64,000 nt of DNA from Adiantum capillus-veneris (Eukaryota > Streptophyta > Polypodiopsida > Polypodiales > Pteridaceae), in contig CM043966.1 of the NCBI GenBank assembly GCA_014529385.2, forward strand, positions 104,481,087 to 104,545,086, written 5' to 3'. The translations under genes were made by a program, and so were the position numbers. Under the pieces are notes generated by a model. It was not told where the DNA came from, did not search any database, and saw only the letters and a list, made by a program, of their open reading frames with translations. Below are positions 10,833 to 23,661 of this stretch, piece after piece. Position 1 is the first letter of the stretch; each line of letters begins with the position of its first letter.

Positions 10833-13800
10833 CGGGTGTGCGCGTGCATGCACACACATATAGTGGGTTTTATGACACATGAAGCATTATAGTGAGGACT
10901 AAGCACTAATCGCGGGCCTATCAACACACACAAATGGACCTAATGTGGGCAATGTATGGAGATGATGAGATGCTCTCACTCTTTCTAAGAAACATCACTT
11001 GACCTTATTCCTTAACTAGTGGATTCCAAAACTTGGATCCTCTCAAAACAACACCAAGTATTCAACGATACAAATGTGGACTCCTATGGCTTGGTACAAG
11101 AATTACATCTAGCAATCTTCGAGTTTCTATGTGATCTCTCAAATGAGTTTTGTTAACAAGAAAATCTCTATATCATCTCATAACAGAGCAGTGGCTCAAA
11201 TGAAATTTGTTCACACTGGGGCACAACATGACACCTCAATGAATGAGAATTGTTCACAAGGGCACTATATGACACCCAAATTTCTGAACTATCCACTAAT
11301 GTGATTAAGTTGCCCTAAAGAAAAACAAGCATTTTCACCATTCAATTATCACTTTCACTCCCACTTCATCCATAGACAATGCTTAAAGAAAATGCTAGAG
11401 ATCATGTAGCATTTTGTTATTTATAGTATGTACACCTTACAAACTTTAGTATAGGTATTCATATCAAACTCTTGTAATTTTCCATTTAAGTAGTTTGTGA
11501 TTTTCACGTTATGGCCCTCGAAGACGATTCAAAGGCTAAATATGACAAGGATGGATGCTTGAGTGTTTTTTAATTGCTAAAAACATACTAACATGAGGTA
11601 CCATTAAGATGGTTCAAAAATAGATTTGGGATGTACGACATAGTTACAGGGAATGACCATTTTCAGGTCTTGTTCCCTGTTCCCATTCCAAATCTCCGTT
11701 CCATGTTTCAGACGTGAGTATCCATAATAGGGAATGGCATTCTATGCACGTTGCCGTTCCGCGTTCTAATTTCTCGTTTCGGATAACTATGATGTACGGT
11801 ATGAAATAGTGTGAGTCAACTAGCACGAGTATGAAATGCATCCTCACTATATTTTTACTTGACTTGAATTGGGTTACACGCTCTTTTGACACAATAGAAA
11901 GTTGAGCAGCTCATATAGGGACATTAAATATGGCTCCTAGAACTTCTCCATTTGATAAAATTCAAGCCAATGTACCAATGTATTTTAAAGTTGGAAGAAG
12001 GACGTACTGTCTTGTATTGCATTACACCAAAAAGTGTTTTTTTGCCTGCCCAAAGGGCTAAGGCCTTACAGGCCACTAGCCTTTTTGCTAATGAAAAATG
12101 AAACTTTTCTTTTTGGTGATTTGTTTAAATTATGTTTAAGAGCAAAGATTAGTGTGTAAAGGTAATGATGTGCGGATTTTTTTGGTGAATATCTAGATGA
12201 TTTTTTGGGCCTATTCGCCCAGCGTGCTCCTTCCACAATTCCACTACAACTCATGCTTCTTGTTGATCGCTCACCAACGCTCCCCTCACATATATTTAAC
12301 ACAGACATGGGAGATGGGATCAAAGGCTCCCATCAATCTAGGGCCCCAACATTAAGCGAGTGTTGTAGATCTTATCGCGAAGTATCCACATTTACCTTTT
12401 CTCGTTGTAATGTGTTTGCACATTACAACGTGAGGAAGACATCTACATTCCACGAACAACTGTACAAAGTTTACTTTTCCCATCGCAATGTGTTTGCACA
12501 TCAAAACGTGAGGAAGACATCCACATTCCATGAATAACTTTCGCGGGCAATCTGGTTAGGGCACATGGCTCTCATCCCCCGGGTGGTGGATTCAGTCCTC
12601 CGAGTGTGAAAGGGGTCGGGGGAAGGGGGGGGGGGCGAAGTAAACTTGGATACCCAAGTTGACCTTTTTCCTAATTTTACTTTGCCCGAGATCTACGATG
12701 CTCTGTAGATCCCATCTCCTCCACGCTCGTGTGAGATAAAGCCGTGTCAATGCTCCTCCCCTTCTGCTACCCCCTCTTGGTGGTCCGTTGCTTCCTTCTA
12801 ATATAACCTCTCCCATGCCTATGCATCTTCTTCCTTCTCTCTCGCTCTCCAAGCCTTCAAAACCTCCCACCTCACAAGGAAAGAGTATGCGTGCTTGATA
12901 TATCATGGGTACAAGCTGGTGGCTCACAAGGACAATAGATGGATGAAGGGGCATCATTGCTCGAATGGGAGAAGGCATAGGAAGTGGGTGGTTTGTACAA
13001 CGGAGAGAGAGAGAGAGTGAAGAACGAAACATGGACGCATTGGGTGAGCTTGCTCGACCTGTAGGCGATTGTAGCACCTACAAGGCTTATGGAGCTGCTT
13101 TTGCAAAGGTCCAAGGTGCTAATAGTGGAAAAGAAGCCGCACAATCAAGGGGACGATTGGTATGATTGGAGTTAGAGATTGTAGCACATGGTAAATTGAG
13201 GCTGGTTTGAAGCTTTAGCAGCTCATTGCAAATAGCTTTAGCACAAGGGAGCTTTAGCCTCTGCTCATTTAACAACATCCCACGATATCTTTAACGCTAG
13301 TTCTGTAACCGGACACTCAAGTGTCCTCTTTTTCCAACAACTTGCCATGATTATTTGGTGAAGCTATTTTTTTTTTATAGGTCACCTTTATAACTTAGGT
13401 CAGTTATTATGGGGTGAAAAACATAGCCAAATTTTAATTTTGCCAAAATTAATACCAAATTAAGATATGGTGATAAGTTTTAAGATGAAAACACCATGAA
13501 AATTTAGTGCAATTTTAAAAAAGTTTTCATAAATTGAATATAACTTCTCATCAAAATAAGATTTTGCATAGATTTCAAGGTGTATGGATAGCAAAAAACA
13601 TATTATAAACAGGAAATTGAGCTTCATAACTTAGTTATGAGATTAGATTTTGTTATAATAAAAAAGCCCAAATCTTGAACATGCTGACAAAGAGGAAAAT
13701 TTTGGTATTTCAAGACCTCTTTCACTAGCATGATGAGATTATGGGGTAAAACTTAAGGTCTATAATGTATCTATAGGCCAATACCCATCAACTAAGCATT

Positions 13801-14990
13801 TTTCAAGGTTTCAAGCTCACAGGCATCTTGAAATTTATGCCCATTAAAAAAAATTATAGTGTAATTTCTTGCAAAAAAAAACATTTCTATGAAAAACTAA
13901 TAAAATTATGTATATAAATTCTCCAACTGTGTCCATATGAGGTATTTGTATAGAAATAAGTGAGATGAATTTTTAAAAAATCCAAAAGTGGACTTTATTT
14001 TAAGGTTAATCTTTGATAAATAAAAAATAAGAATTACAACATGTGCAATTTTTGGGATATGACATAAATCACCAAATGTGGCTTGCATAACCATCAAACA
14101 GTATCACCTTAAGTAATGGAGTCGTAGATGTAGTATATATGCATCATAAGACATTGTAAATTTAGATGGACTAAATGTTTTATGTGGTCGTTAATTGAAT
14201 TCGTAAATGTTGCATATTTGACCCACATGACTTTATATATTTAATTTTAGTCACAAAGAATTCTTTTTTCACATGATAATTGCAAAAATGTCAAGCACAT
14301 ATATAAGTAGTTACGATGGATTATTGCATGTACCTTGGTTCATTTTTTTCTTAGACTAGAGTATGAGTTTTAGTGAAACATCAACTGCTGTTTTGCGTAG
14401 GTGCTTTTGTAGTTACTATTGAGGTTGTGTACAAAAGTGACAACTTAGAATTTTTATGAGTACTTTGGATAACAGTTTATAAGTTTGCAAAAACATTTCT
14501 TGAGATGTTTTCTAGATTTCATGTACGATTTTATTTAAAAAGGACTAAAGTGTCCTTCTTGGCACCAAAATAGTGTTAATGGATGGAAATGTTGGTGTGT
14601 ATGTTAGCCATAGTTATGTGAGCCTAATCACGGTTAACAAGTGCAATTGGTCCTTAGAGATGGGCAACGGCATGAAGTGGCTACATGCATCAGGTAGCTC
14701 TTAGTAGGTATACAATCAACGTGGAGAAGGAGCTAGTGTGATTGTAATTTATTGGTAAGATGCTTGTCAAAGATTTCGTGTTAATATAGGTGGAACTGTC
14801 AAGTTTCTTAGGCTCCACAGTGCACAATATGGTGGGCAAGGTGATGGGCTCAAGATGCAACATAGCTGGTAAATTATGGCAAGATGAAGGGGGAGGGGGG
14901 GGATTCTGGAGGTGGACAATGCTTTGGTGCAAACATTGAACATGAACTTGAGGTTGTGCTGCACAAAATGTTTCAAAACTAGAAACTTCA
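10830..14990. other. non-coding stretch
   Basis: I find no supported gene. The region is AT-rich with many short unrelated frames. The only structured feature is the duplicated hairpin-bearing repeat at 12392-12539. A poly(G) run lies near 12626-12634 and another at about 14889-14900. Confidence 0.4.
12392..12539 (+). repeat. two-copy repeat with a perfect 12-bp hairpin
   Basis: Two diverged copies of about 70 bp (12392-12461 and 12472-12539) share AATGTGTTTGCACAT, then AACGTGAGGAAGACATC and ACATTCCA. In the first copy CGTTGTAATGTG (12403-12414) and CACATTACAACG (12419-12430) form a perfect 12-bp stem with a TTTG loop. In the second copy the stem has mismatches. Confidence 0.75.
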
Positions 14991-16310
14991 AACTGTATAT
15001 CAGAACATGAAACAAAAACCTACAAGACCAAGAAATGATGGGGGTACACTCGATTGAAAGTAGCCAACCACATAAAAATTCAAAGATATAACAAGATTTA
15101 CATAAAACGCATGAGTGGAACAAAAACCAGATTCATCCCACTCCTCGCATGTCATCAAGTGCTTCAAGGCGGTCTTAACCCTCACCAACCTATGCATCAT
15201 CATGAAATGTGAAGCAAAATATGTATCTCCGAAACTAGCTAGCTTGAGATTGGAGTGCTTACCAAACATTGCTCGTGTTGCATCATGATTTGTGATGAAC
15301 TGTTGAACTTCCTTTCCCTTTGTTACAACTTAAGCAATTGATTGCCATCAAATCCTTCAAAAGCAAGTTCAAACAATGTGTTGCACAAGGAGTCCAAAAG
15401 ATGTGCTTGAACTCTTCCTCCACAATTTCCCCAGCTAGCTTGCAATTTGCTGCATTATTAGTGATAACCTGCACAAAATGTGATCAACACCAACCTCCAT
15501 GATGACCTCCTTAAGCTCACCTACTATAAACTCCCTTGTCTTTTGACTGCCACTAGCATCAATAGAGCCAGTGAAGACTATTCCTCTTGGGCTTGACACC
15601 ACAAAATTAAGTAATGGTCTTTTGGATGTATGTGTCCACCCATAAAAAATAAGAGAACAACCATAATGTTGCCAAGAAGACTCTACATGTGAGAGACTTC
15701 TCTCTATTCTTTCCTTCTCTTTCTCCAATAGTTTTGTACATAACATTTTGTAGTTGGGACGCTTATACCCTTTACCAAAAGATGGACCATATTTGAAAAG
15801 TATAGAGAATGAGCAAGCAGAAAGACAATCCATATGCATAATTATATATTGCCTCTGCTTCATCCACATCTTCCATGCATGAGGTATTGGACATACCTTC
15901 CAAAGATGGTTGAACTTGAGCCTTTCTCTTTGTTTTCAGAGGATTGGTGTCGGCAACCTTTCTCTTCTTATTGGCACTTTTGTGATCCTCACGTGTCATG
16001 TAGCCTTTTTGTGATGCGGTAGTCTTCTTACAGATTCCAATAACTTAATTATTGATACCAAGCAAGGGGGCATGCACTCAAGAGTATGACCCTGAGGAAC
16101 CCCCCCCCGCCCGACAAATAGAGCAAGTCCATTTCTTGCTACCACCTGAATTGAAGCAACCTATTTCAATTACATATTTCCAAAGAGACTCGGGTTTAGA
16201 TGGCACTTTTGTTGTGAATGGTGTAGCCAAGAATGGTTTCTTGGAGCTTGATGTGGGTTTCGCAGCCAGAGAAGGCTTGGAGATAGTTGTAGCTGACACA
16301 AACATGTTGG
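14990..16310 (-). pseudogene. hAT-family transposase remnant (BED finger, DUF659)
   Basis: Read on the minus strand, 16305-16000 shows SLWKYV, CSIC and GSYSRVHAPLLGI followed by an isolated C, the pattern of the plant BED zinc finger; the His usually found after RVKA is Pro here. A basic, nuclear-signal-like NKKRKVADTNP follows at about 15940. From 15830 to 15280 the DUF659 region reads GPSFGKGYKRPNY, LEKEKERIERSL, YGWTH, FTGSIDAS and FWTPCATHCLNLLLKDL. Further on, 15269-15100 gives FGDTYFASHF and ALKHLMTCEEWDES, the next conserved block. The C-terminal dimerisation domain is not visible. Stops and frameshifts break the frame, so it is a dead copy. I could not define terminal repeats. Confidence 0.8.
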
Positions 16311-17030
16311 CTTTTATCTACAAAAGATTGGTGTCCTCTCGTCTCGTTTTTGTTGAATGACATATGAGTCTAGCTCTTTGTATTTCGGACAAACCCACTC
16401 TAGTGACAAGACATCTTTGATACACTTGCACTTCAAAGCCCTTGTTCTAATTGCATCATCCAAACTAAAGGAAATTTGAGCTTCAGAGGACACTTACATG
16501 GTTTGAAATGATTGCTCACAGGACACAATTGAAGCAAAAACACAAGCTCGCAGTGGCCATAGAGTCTTTTTCTTGCATTAACAGGTACACATGGAAGATT
16601 CCCTCGATTGTGATTGTACTGAAAGGAGAATTTTGTAGAGTTCTAGGGTTCTCTCTGTGTTGTGCAGAGAAACTATTATACTCTCTGTAAATGTTTTTCC
16701 CCTCTCTGGTTCTGAGGGTTCATAATTTGGATAAGAGGGGCTCTTTCTTTTTTAATGAAGGGGTGCATGGTTCAAGCATGGCTAAAACAAGCAAGCTTAA
16801 TTTAGATAGGAAACCTATTTTAATAAAGTACATTAGAATGGTTGTTTAGGGGAAAACATGGAAGAAAATGGCAGCCATTTTGGTGCATTTCCGACCGTGA
16901 CATCTACTATCAACACGAGCAAATTGTTGAAATTAGGGTTGTAGAATGCACACACATCTTGCAGAAGATGAAAAAATCTGAAGGCACACAAAAAAGAGTA
17001 TATTGCTTAGTGTACAAATAGAAAGATAAG
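16311..17030. other. non-coding stretch
   Basis: I see no supported gene. A short open frame at 16508-16690 has no recognisable motif. The sequence may include the 5' flank of the hAT copy. Confidence 0.35.
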
Positions 17031-17860
17031 TTAGCCATGGAGTGATGGGTGTATATACAATGCATGGGGAAAAAAACCTCCTAGTAAGGGAAAAAGTGCC
17101 CGGATGTTCCCATACATGTGTGCATGAAAATGATGCAAAATCCCCAAGTCTTTCATCTTGAAAGAAGCATTCAATTCAACTTTGAATTCAGCAATGTGCA
17201 TCTCATTTGGACCAGTAACATACGAAATGACAATAAAATATACACCACCCTCATATTTGACATACAAAGTGCTATTAGTTGGAATGTTATGAAAGCCTTA
17301 TTTAACCAAAATGAGTGTTAAATTCCTCATTCTAAGCATGAGGAGACAACTTTAACCTATACAAAGCTTTCTTGCATTTGCACACTTTTGTTTCTTGTCC
17401 TTTCTTGATAAAACCACGAGGCTACGTTACATATACTTCCTCAAATATATCACCATTTAAGAAATCAGTAACAATGTCTGATTGATGTACATTCAATCCA
17501 AAATGAGCTTTCAATACACATAGAAAATGAACAACCTCGTACAACAATTGGGAGAAAAATTCTCTTCATAACCTTTTGCAATAAGTCTAGCCTTGTAGTG
17601 AACAATCTCACCATCCGGCCTACGTTTCAACTTGTAAACCCACTTCATACCAATGACCTTTTTGCCAAGAGACAAATCACATAAATTCTATGTTTCATTC
17701 TCTATAAGTGCATCATATTCTGGTTGCATAATAGCCATCCAATTTTCTCAATTATGTGCTTCATCAAAAGAAAGAGGTTTCATCACATAAACTAGAAATA
17801 GCCAAAGCATAACAATCTACACATATGATGCATGGTGAGAACATGAATGAGTATGACTAG
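17031..17860 (-). pseudogene. Ty1/copia reverse transcriptase remnant
   Basis: On the minus strand, going from 17800 down, it reads KPLSFDEAHN, IGMKWVYKLKRRPDGEIVHY, KARLIAKGYEENFSP, then in other frames GFIKKGQETKVCKCKKALY, and at 17267-17031 YVKYEGGVYFIVISYV followed by HIAEFKVELNASFKMKDLGI. This is the copia reverse transcriptase order. The catalytic YVDD box should follow VISYV, but the next residues are TGPNE, so the two Asp residues are gone in what looks like a small in-frame deletion. Frameshifts are also present. The chromovirus LTR begins about 100 bp beyond its 5' side. Confidence 0.75.
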
Positions 17861-17966
17861 ACATCGGTGCATCCAAAATTTTGAGAGGTATTTTGGTAAT
17901 GTTTCCTATATTATAAAAGTAAGGTTTCAATATATGATCAAAATATTGATATCTTCTCACATGTGT

Positions 17967-18649
17967 TGTAATGGAAATAGTCTATGAACTTTGAGAATAG
18001 CGGAATTAAGAGAATTAGAGTGAGCATTTTTGTGAGACTACTTGGAGAACATAGAGGGTGAACTTAATAAGCGGTATCAACATAACCATAATACTTAATT
18101 AACTTGGCATGAACAATACTTTTACATGAGAGAGAGAGAGTTTAGAGAACTTAACAGTTGAGGACTGGATTTATGTGGAGCCAGTCCCCCCTCCAATAGG
18201 CTTTTGTATTATAGATTCTCCCATCAAGAGAGACTTGGTACAATACAATCATTGTGTTCCTTGTGACCTAGGTGATGCAATGAACATGGAAAGATTCATG
18301 CATCACGAGCATAAAATAAACTTTGTAAAATCATTAACCATCCCCAGACACAGTCCCAAGGCCTCAAACACCTTCAAAAGTGGAGAGAGCTAGCGGGGAA
18401 TGAGGGTAGGGAAGAGCAAGAAGAAGCATTCAATAAGAGAAAGAAATAGTTCCTTACTTATCATCACTCTTCTTGCTTAGTATAATATAATAGAATAGTA
18501 ATGAAGATGAAGAAGATGACAAGCTTAAGCATTGAAGCATGGCTCTTGGTTGGATTTTAATTCCATAGCCAACAGTGTTGGTGTAGGCTCTCAACTTCTC
18601 AACAAAATTGGAGCAGGAGATGGAGCTCTTGCACTTTGCAATTCACACA

Positions 18650-18744
<95 letters not shown>

Positions 18745-18782
18745 AGAGTATAAGGATGCCCAAATCAGCCCCCCCCATGCTT

Positions 18783-18823
<41 letters not shown>

Positions 18824-19410
18824 TTATTTAATTATATCATTTGGACAAGTGTCCTCTTTTTTGTCTTTGAGAGAAAGAGCTTATTTATTTATTTAAATGC
18901 ATCTAAACACTCATTGGACCCCGTTTGAGGGAAGAATAGAGAGGATCTTGACATGTTTCTTTTATGCTTCTTAAGAGATCATGTTTGAATTGAACACTTG
19001 AAGCACCTTAGTCATTTAAGCATGGCAAGCACCTCAAGCTTGGGCAAGGTTCCCACAAACACCTCAAGCACCTTAGTTAGCAAGCACGACAAGCACCTCA
19101 AGCTTGGATAGGATTTCCACCTCAAGGTCAGTCCCAACTTGCTTAAGGTCCTAGGTCTAAGGAATTTTTAACACTAACTTTGGAGGTATTTAATGAAGCT
19201 AACCCTAAGGTCTTTAAGATCCATTAGGTAGCATTGCTCTTTGACAGACCATCTCTCATTTGGACCCTTTTACATTGGCTCTGTGTTGAGATGGATCCAT
19301 AAGCACATGTCTATATCCCAACCCTTGTTCTTGTTTATTCTCCCACATTAAATGATCAGTTTAATATGAGAAAATCATTTGGGTTGATTAGATATTTATA
19401 TTTTATGATA
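17967..19410 (-). repeat. left LTR (3' LTR) of the chromovirus
   Basis: It aligns along its length with 22779-24345. It contains a compound (TG)n(AG)n microsatellite at about 18652-18741 and a (TC)n run at about 18784-18820, separated by about 43 bp. The GA and TC runs are complementary and could pair. It is shorter than the right LTR mainly because of microsatellite length and an extra duplication on the right. Confidence 0.8.
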
Positions 19411-22400
19411 TTACCTCTCTCTTGAAATCTGTCCTTGACTATGAGGTAGAAGAGATAAAGTATTAATCATTAGTCTATGTTTCTTAGCAAGTAGAGGATC
19501 CCTTTTTACCCTATGACATCATTCCAAGATGGATGACTAATCCATTTGGCTCTTGGGAGACGTAGCCGCTGCAAGCATGTCTGTTCTTTAGTCCATATCA
19601 TACTTCCAAAGTAGAGTGACAAATTCTACTTGGTGTTCGAGTGATGTCGTCATCACAAACATGATTCTAAGCATGCATACCATTTAAATTTGTGCACAAA
19701 AAAGGATTAGTCTTATAAGACAAAAACAGTGTTCATTTAGAAAGCATTTACATTTGCTTACTCTAGTATAGCATTGTAAGCATTGACAAGGTTCATACTA
19801 TCATTAAGTTGTATTCCTTGCATCCATCTAGCATCTTCAAAAGTATAGTTTTTAAATTTAATAAGTTACCATCGGATAATCTTACCCACGTCTTAGTACC
19901 TTGTCTTCGTGTCAAAGAATCGACTAGGGCTACAATTCTTCTTGATCTTTGATCTCTGGAGGGTCCTCAATTATTGGTTCTTTTGGTGGCTTGCCTTTGT
20001 AAGGCTTGAGTAGGCTCACATGAAAAGCATTGTGAATGAGACAATGGTTGGGCAACTTGAGTTGATAGACCATCTCGTTGATTGGTTGTTATAAGATTTG
20101 GAAAGGACCATAATATCTTTTTGCTAACTTAGCATAATACTATTGGTGTCCCGTAGGAGTTTTACCCGTAGTTTGCCTCAATTGAGACTTGGGAAACTTA
20201 AGTAAGACCCAATCATTTTCTTTGAATGTTAAGGGCCTTCTGTGCTTGTCAACATTAGCTTTTTGCCTTTGTTGAGAGATGGATATAGCCTCCTTAATCT
20301 TTTGAAAAGATTCTTGTAGGTCATGGCTATACTCATCAGCATTGAAGATCTTCCCATGTACAAGGGACTTTTAGGTCTCCCCTTTATGATCTCAAAAAGA
20401 GCCTTCCCTGTAGTGGTATGGACAGTGTTATTGTATGCATACTCTACAATAGGTAAGTACTTCTCCCATTAAGCACATTGATCTACTTTTGTAAAATAAG
20501 TCTTGAGTAGATCAAGAATTTTAAGGTTGGCTATTTCACTTTGGCCATCCGTTTGTGGGTGTTAGGCCAAAGAGAAATTTAGCTGTGTACCTAGATTCTC
20601 AAAGAGGCCCTTCTAAAAATTAATGGTCATTCGAGGATCTCTATTTGACACTATTGATGTTGGCAAGCCATGGTGTTAAAAATTTGGGATTTGAAGAGGG
20701 TTTCCATTTGGTGTGCCTTCATAGTCTTTTTGACAAGTATGGAATGTACTTGTTTGCTAAACCTGTCAATTATCGTCCATATTCTCGTATTCCCAGGGAT
20801 AGACTTGGGAAATCCAAAGATAAAAGCCATGGATATGCTCTCCCATGGTGAATTAGGAATTGGGAATGGCTGGAGTAATCCAGGTTGCTTCCCCCTATCA
20901 TACGTGGTCCTTTGGCATCATACCACACATTTGAAAACATACTCTTGTATGTCCACTTTCATGGTAGGCCAATAGAAATACGTCTCTACTCCTTGAAGAG
21001 TAGGTTGAATGCCTCTATGACCCGCATAGGGAGGAGCATGGTATTCATACATAACTTTCTCACGAAGAGAGTGAGTAACACATAGCCTATTTCCATGGAG
21101 TAGATAACCATCTTGCAAGGTGAATGATTCTTCTTTTCTTCCCAAAGCAAGGGCTGGTCTCATCAATCATGGAAGATAGGTCATTGTGAGTTGCTATAGA
21201 CACCGCATTAGCTCTTGGTCATCGTGAAAGTGCATCAGCCACTTGATTGTGCTTACTAGCAATGTGAGCAATATGAAAATAAAATTGCGAAAGAAAATCT
21301 GCCCACCTCATTTGTTTGTCAGAAAGCTTGGTTTGCATCATGAAATACTTGAGACTTTGGTGGTCCGTTCGCAAAATAAATGGAGTCCCCAAAAGGTAGG
21401 GCTTCCATGTATCAAGGGCATGTAGGACAACTAGTAGCTCCTTTTTGTAGATTCCCAAGACACGCTCATTAGAATTGAGTCTTTGACTCTCATATGCTAT
21501 TGCATGCCCTTCTTGAAGCAAGACTATTCCAGGGAAATTTCCACAGGCATCAGATTGGACCTCAAATGGTTTTGAGAGGTCCGGAAGTGTAAGCACAAGT
21601 TGAGAGGTAAGCTTTTCTTTAAGCTTATCAAAAGCATTTTTCTCTTTAGCAGTCTAGGAGTACTTAATATTCTTCTTTGTTAAGTCATGTAATGGTCCTA
21701 CTATTTGAGAGAATTTGGCTATGAAGCGTCATAGTATGCACATATACCAATAAAGCTTCTTAGCTCATGTAAAGTCCTTGGATGGGGCCATGCTTTTATT
21801 ACCTCTAACTTTGTTGGATCCATACGGATACCATCTTGAGAGATAATGTGACCTAAGTATTGAATCTTTTGAAGGAAAAAGTCACTCTTCTTTGGATTAA
21901 TGAAAAGTTTATTCTCCCTCAAAGCTTGAAAAATTACCTGGAGGTGTTGCTTATGCTCCTTAAATGATGATATCATCAAAGAACACGCCAATAAACATAC
22001 GGGTAGGGTCAAAAGATTTTCTCCATCAGGCGGTTGAACGTGGCTAGAGCATTTGTCAAGCCAAAAGGCATGACAAGAGATTCATAAAAACAAAACGTTG
22101 TGCAAAACACGATCTTTATGATATCTTCATTCACTATCCTTATTTGATGATAGCCACTTTTAAGGTCAATCCGACTGAAGTAGGTCGAGCCTTGTAGGCC
22201 ATAGCTGCAAAGTTGTTGGGTAACTTCGGCTTGCAAAGCAGGGTTGCCCATAGCTTGATTCAACATACTAATAAGATAATTAACAAACATGGGGAATTAT
22301 CATTAGCACCTTCATGTGCAAAATCAAAGCTATCAATGTTCATTCTACTCTCTTGGTTATTATCAATCATGCTAATTAAACTTATGTATAGAATTACTTT

Positions 22401-22765
22401 CTGCTTTGGTACCCTCAAAAACCTTAGTCGCTACTCTTCTTTACCTTTGAAAATTAATTCTCAAGCAGCCACACCGTGGTTTAGAGTCTATTGATTGCAA
22501 AGACTAGTGGAAAGGGTTTAACATTGCTCGGTTGATTATGGTTCCTATTGAGTTTGCTCGTAGCTAAAAAATGGTTAACGCCAAAGGCAAGCCCGGAGAG
22601 ACTCCATTATTAAGACTATAGTTCCCAACGGTGTACATCGAACGAAGTCCTTCTCCACCAAGATAATAGATCCTTGTCCCACTTACCCTATTGCAATCAA
22701 CAAGTCCAACTTTTCATGGACAACTCAAGGACCTCTCTTCTTAAGTAAGAAAAGAGAAACCAATA
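19411..22765 (-). pseudogene. chromovirus pol (RT, RNase H, integrase, chromodomain), degenerate
   Basis: Read 3' to 5', 22290-22009 has the reverse transcriptase blocks [16 protein letters not shown] and [20 protein letters not shown]. About 21965-22011 carries the FFDD catalytic box in another frame, and YLGHIISQDGI follows. RNase H lies at 21596-21219 (TDHQSLKYFM, ADALSR) and the integrase zinc finger at 21166-20918. The integrase core continues to about 20450: its first catalytic block reads SISMAFI, with Ala where the family has Asp, while NRDPR and GQSEIAN keep the other two acidic residues. At about 19810-19945 IKFKNYTFEDARWMQ resembles the chromodomain end. Several frameshifts and stops make it non-functional. 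Confidence 0.8.
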
Positions 22766-22777
22766 GCTCTAATACCA
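22766..22777 (-). other. candidate primer-binding site (initiator Met tRNA)
   Basis: TGGTATTAGAGC on the minus strand lies 1 nt from the right LTR and differs at one base from TGGTATCAGAGC, the usual plant initiator-Met site. It fixes the element's orientation. Confidence 0.75.
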
Positions 22778-22778
22778 A

Positions 22779-23463
22779 TGTAATGGAAATAGCATATGAA
22801 CTTTGAGAATAGCGAAATTAAGAGAATTAGAGTAAGCATTTCTGTGAGACTACTTAGAGAACATAGAGGGTGAGCTTAATTAGCAGTAGCAATATAACCA
22901 TAATACTTAATTAACTTGGCATGAACAATACTTTTGCACAAGAGAGAAATTTTAGAGAACTTGACAACAGTTGAGGACCGGATTTATGGGGAGCCCGGTC
23001 CCCCCTCCAATAGGATTTTGTATTATATATTCTCCCATCAAGAGAGACTTGGTACAATACAATCTTTGAGTTCCTTGTGACCTAGGTGATGCAATGAAGA
23101 TGGAAATCTTCATGCATCACGATCATAACATAAACTTTGTGAAAGCATTAACCATCCTTGGACTTAGTCCCAAGGCCTCAAACACCTTCAAAGGTGGAGA
23201 GAGATAGTGGGGAATGTGGGTAGGGAAGAGGAAGAAGAAGCATTCAATAGGAGAAAGAAATAGTTCCTCAGTTATCATCACTCTTCTTTCTTAGCATAGA
23301 ATAATAGCATAGTAATGAAGATGAAGAAGATGGCAAGATTAAGCATTGAAGCATGTCTCTTGGTTAGATTTGCATTCCATAGCCAAGAGTGTTGGTGTAG
23401 GCTCTCAACTTCTCAGCAAGCTTGGAGAAGGAGATGGAGCTCTTGCACTTTGCAATTCACACA

Positions 23464-23561
<98 letters not shown>

Positions 23562-23609
23562 GGGAGAGTATAAGGATACCCAAATCAGCCCCCCTCTCAT
23601 GCTTGGTCG

Positions 23610-23661
<52 letters not shown>

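Noticed and set aside
12550-12605. tRNA-like sequence with A-box and B-box resemblance (TGGTTAGGGCA, GGATTCAGTCC)
   Set aside because: The B box does not fit GGTTCGANTCC well and no cloverleaf can be drawn. A decayed SINE head is possible but unsupported.
12592-13165. Overlapping open frames of up to 161 residues
   Set aside because: They are low-complexity, overlap on both strands and include a poly(G) run. No domain is seen.
16052-16360. 102-residue plus-strand frame
   Set aside because: It is the antisense shadow of the hAT BED-finger region, whose conserved motifs are on the minus strand.
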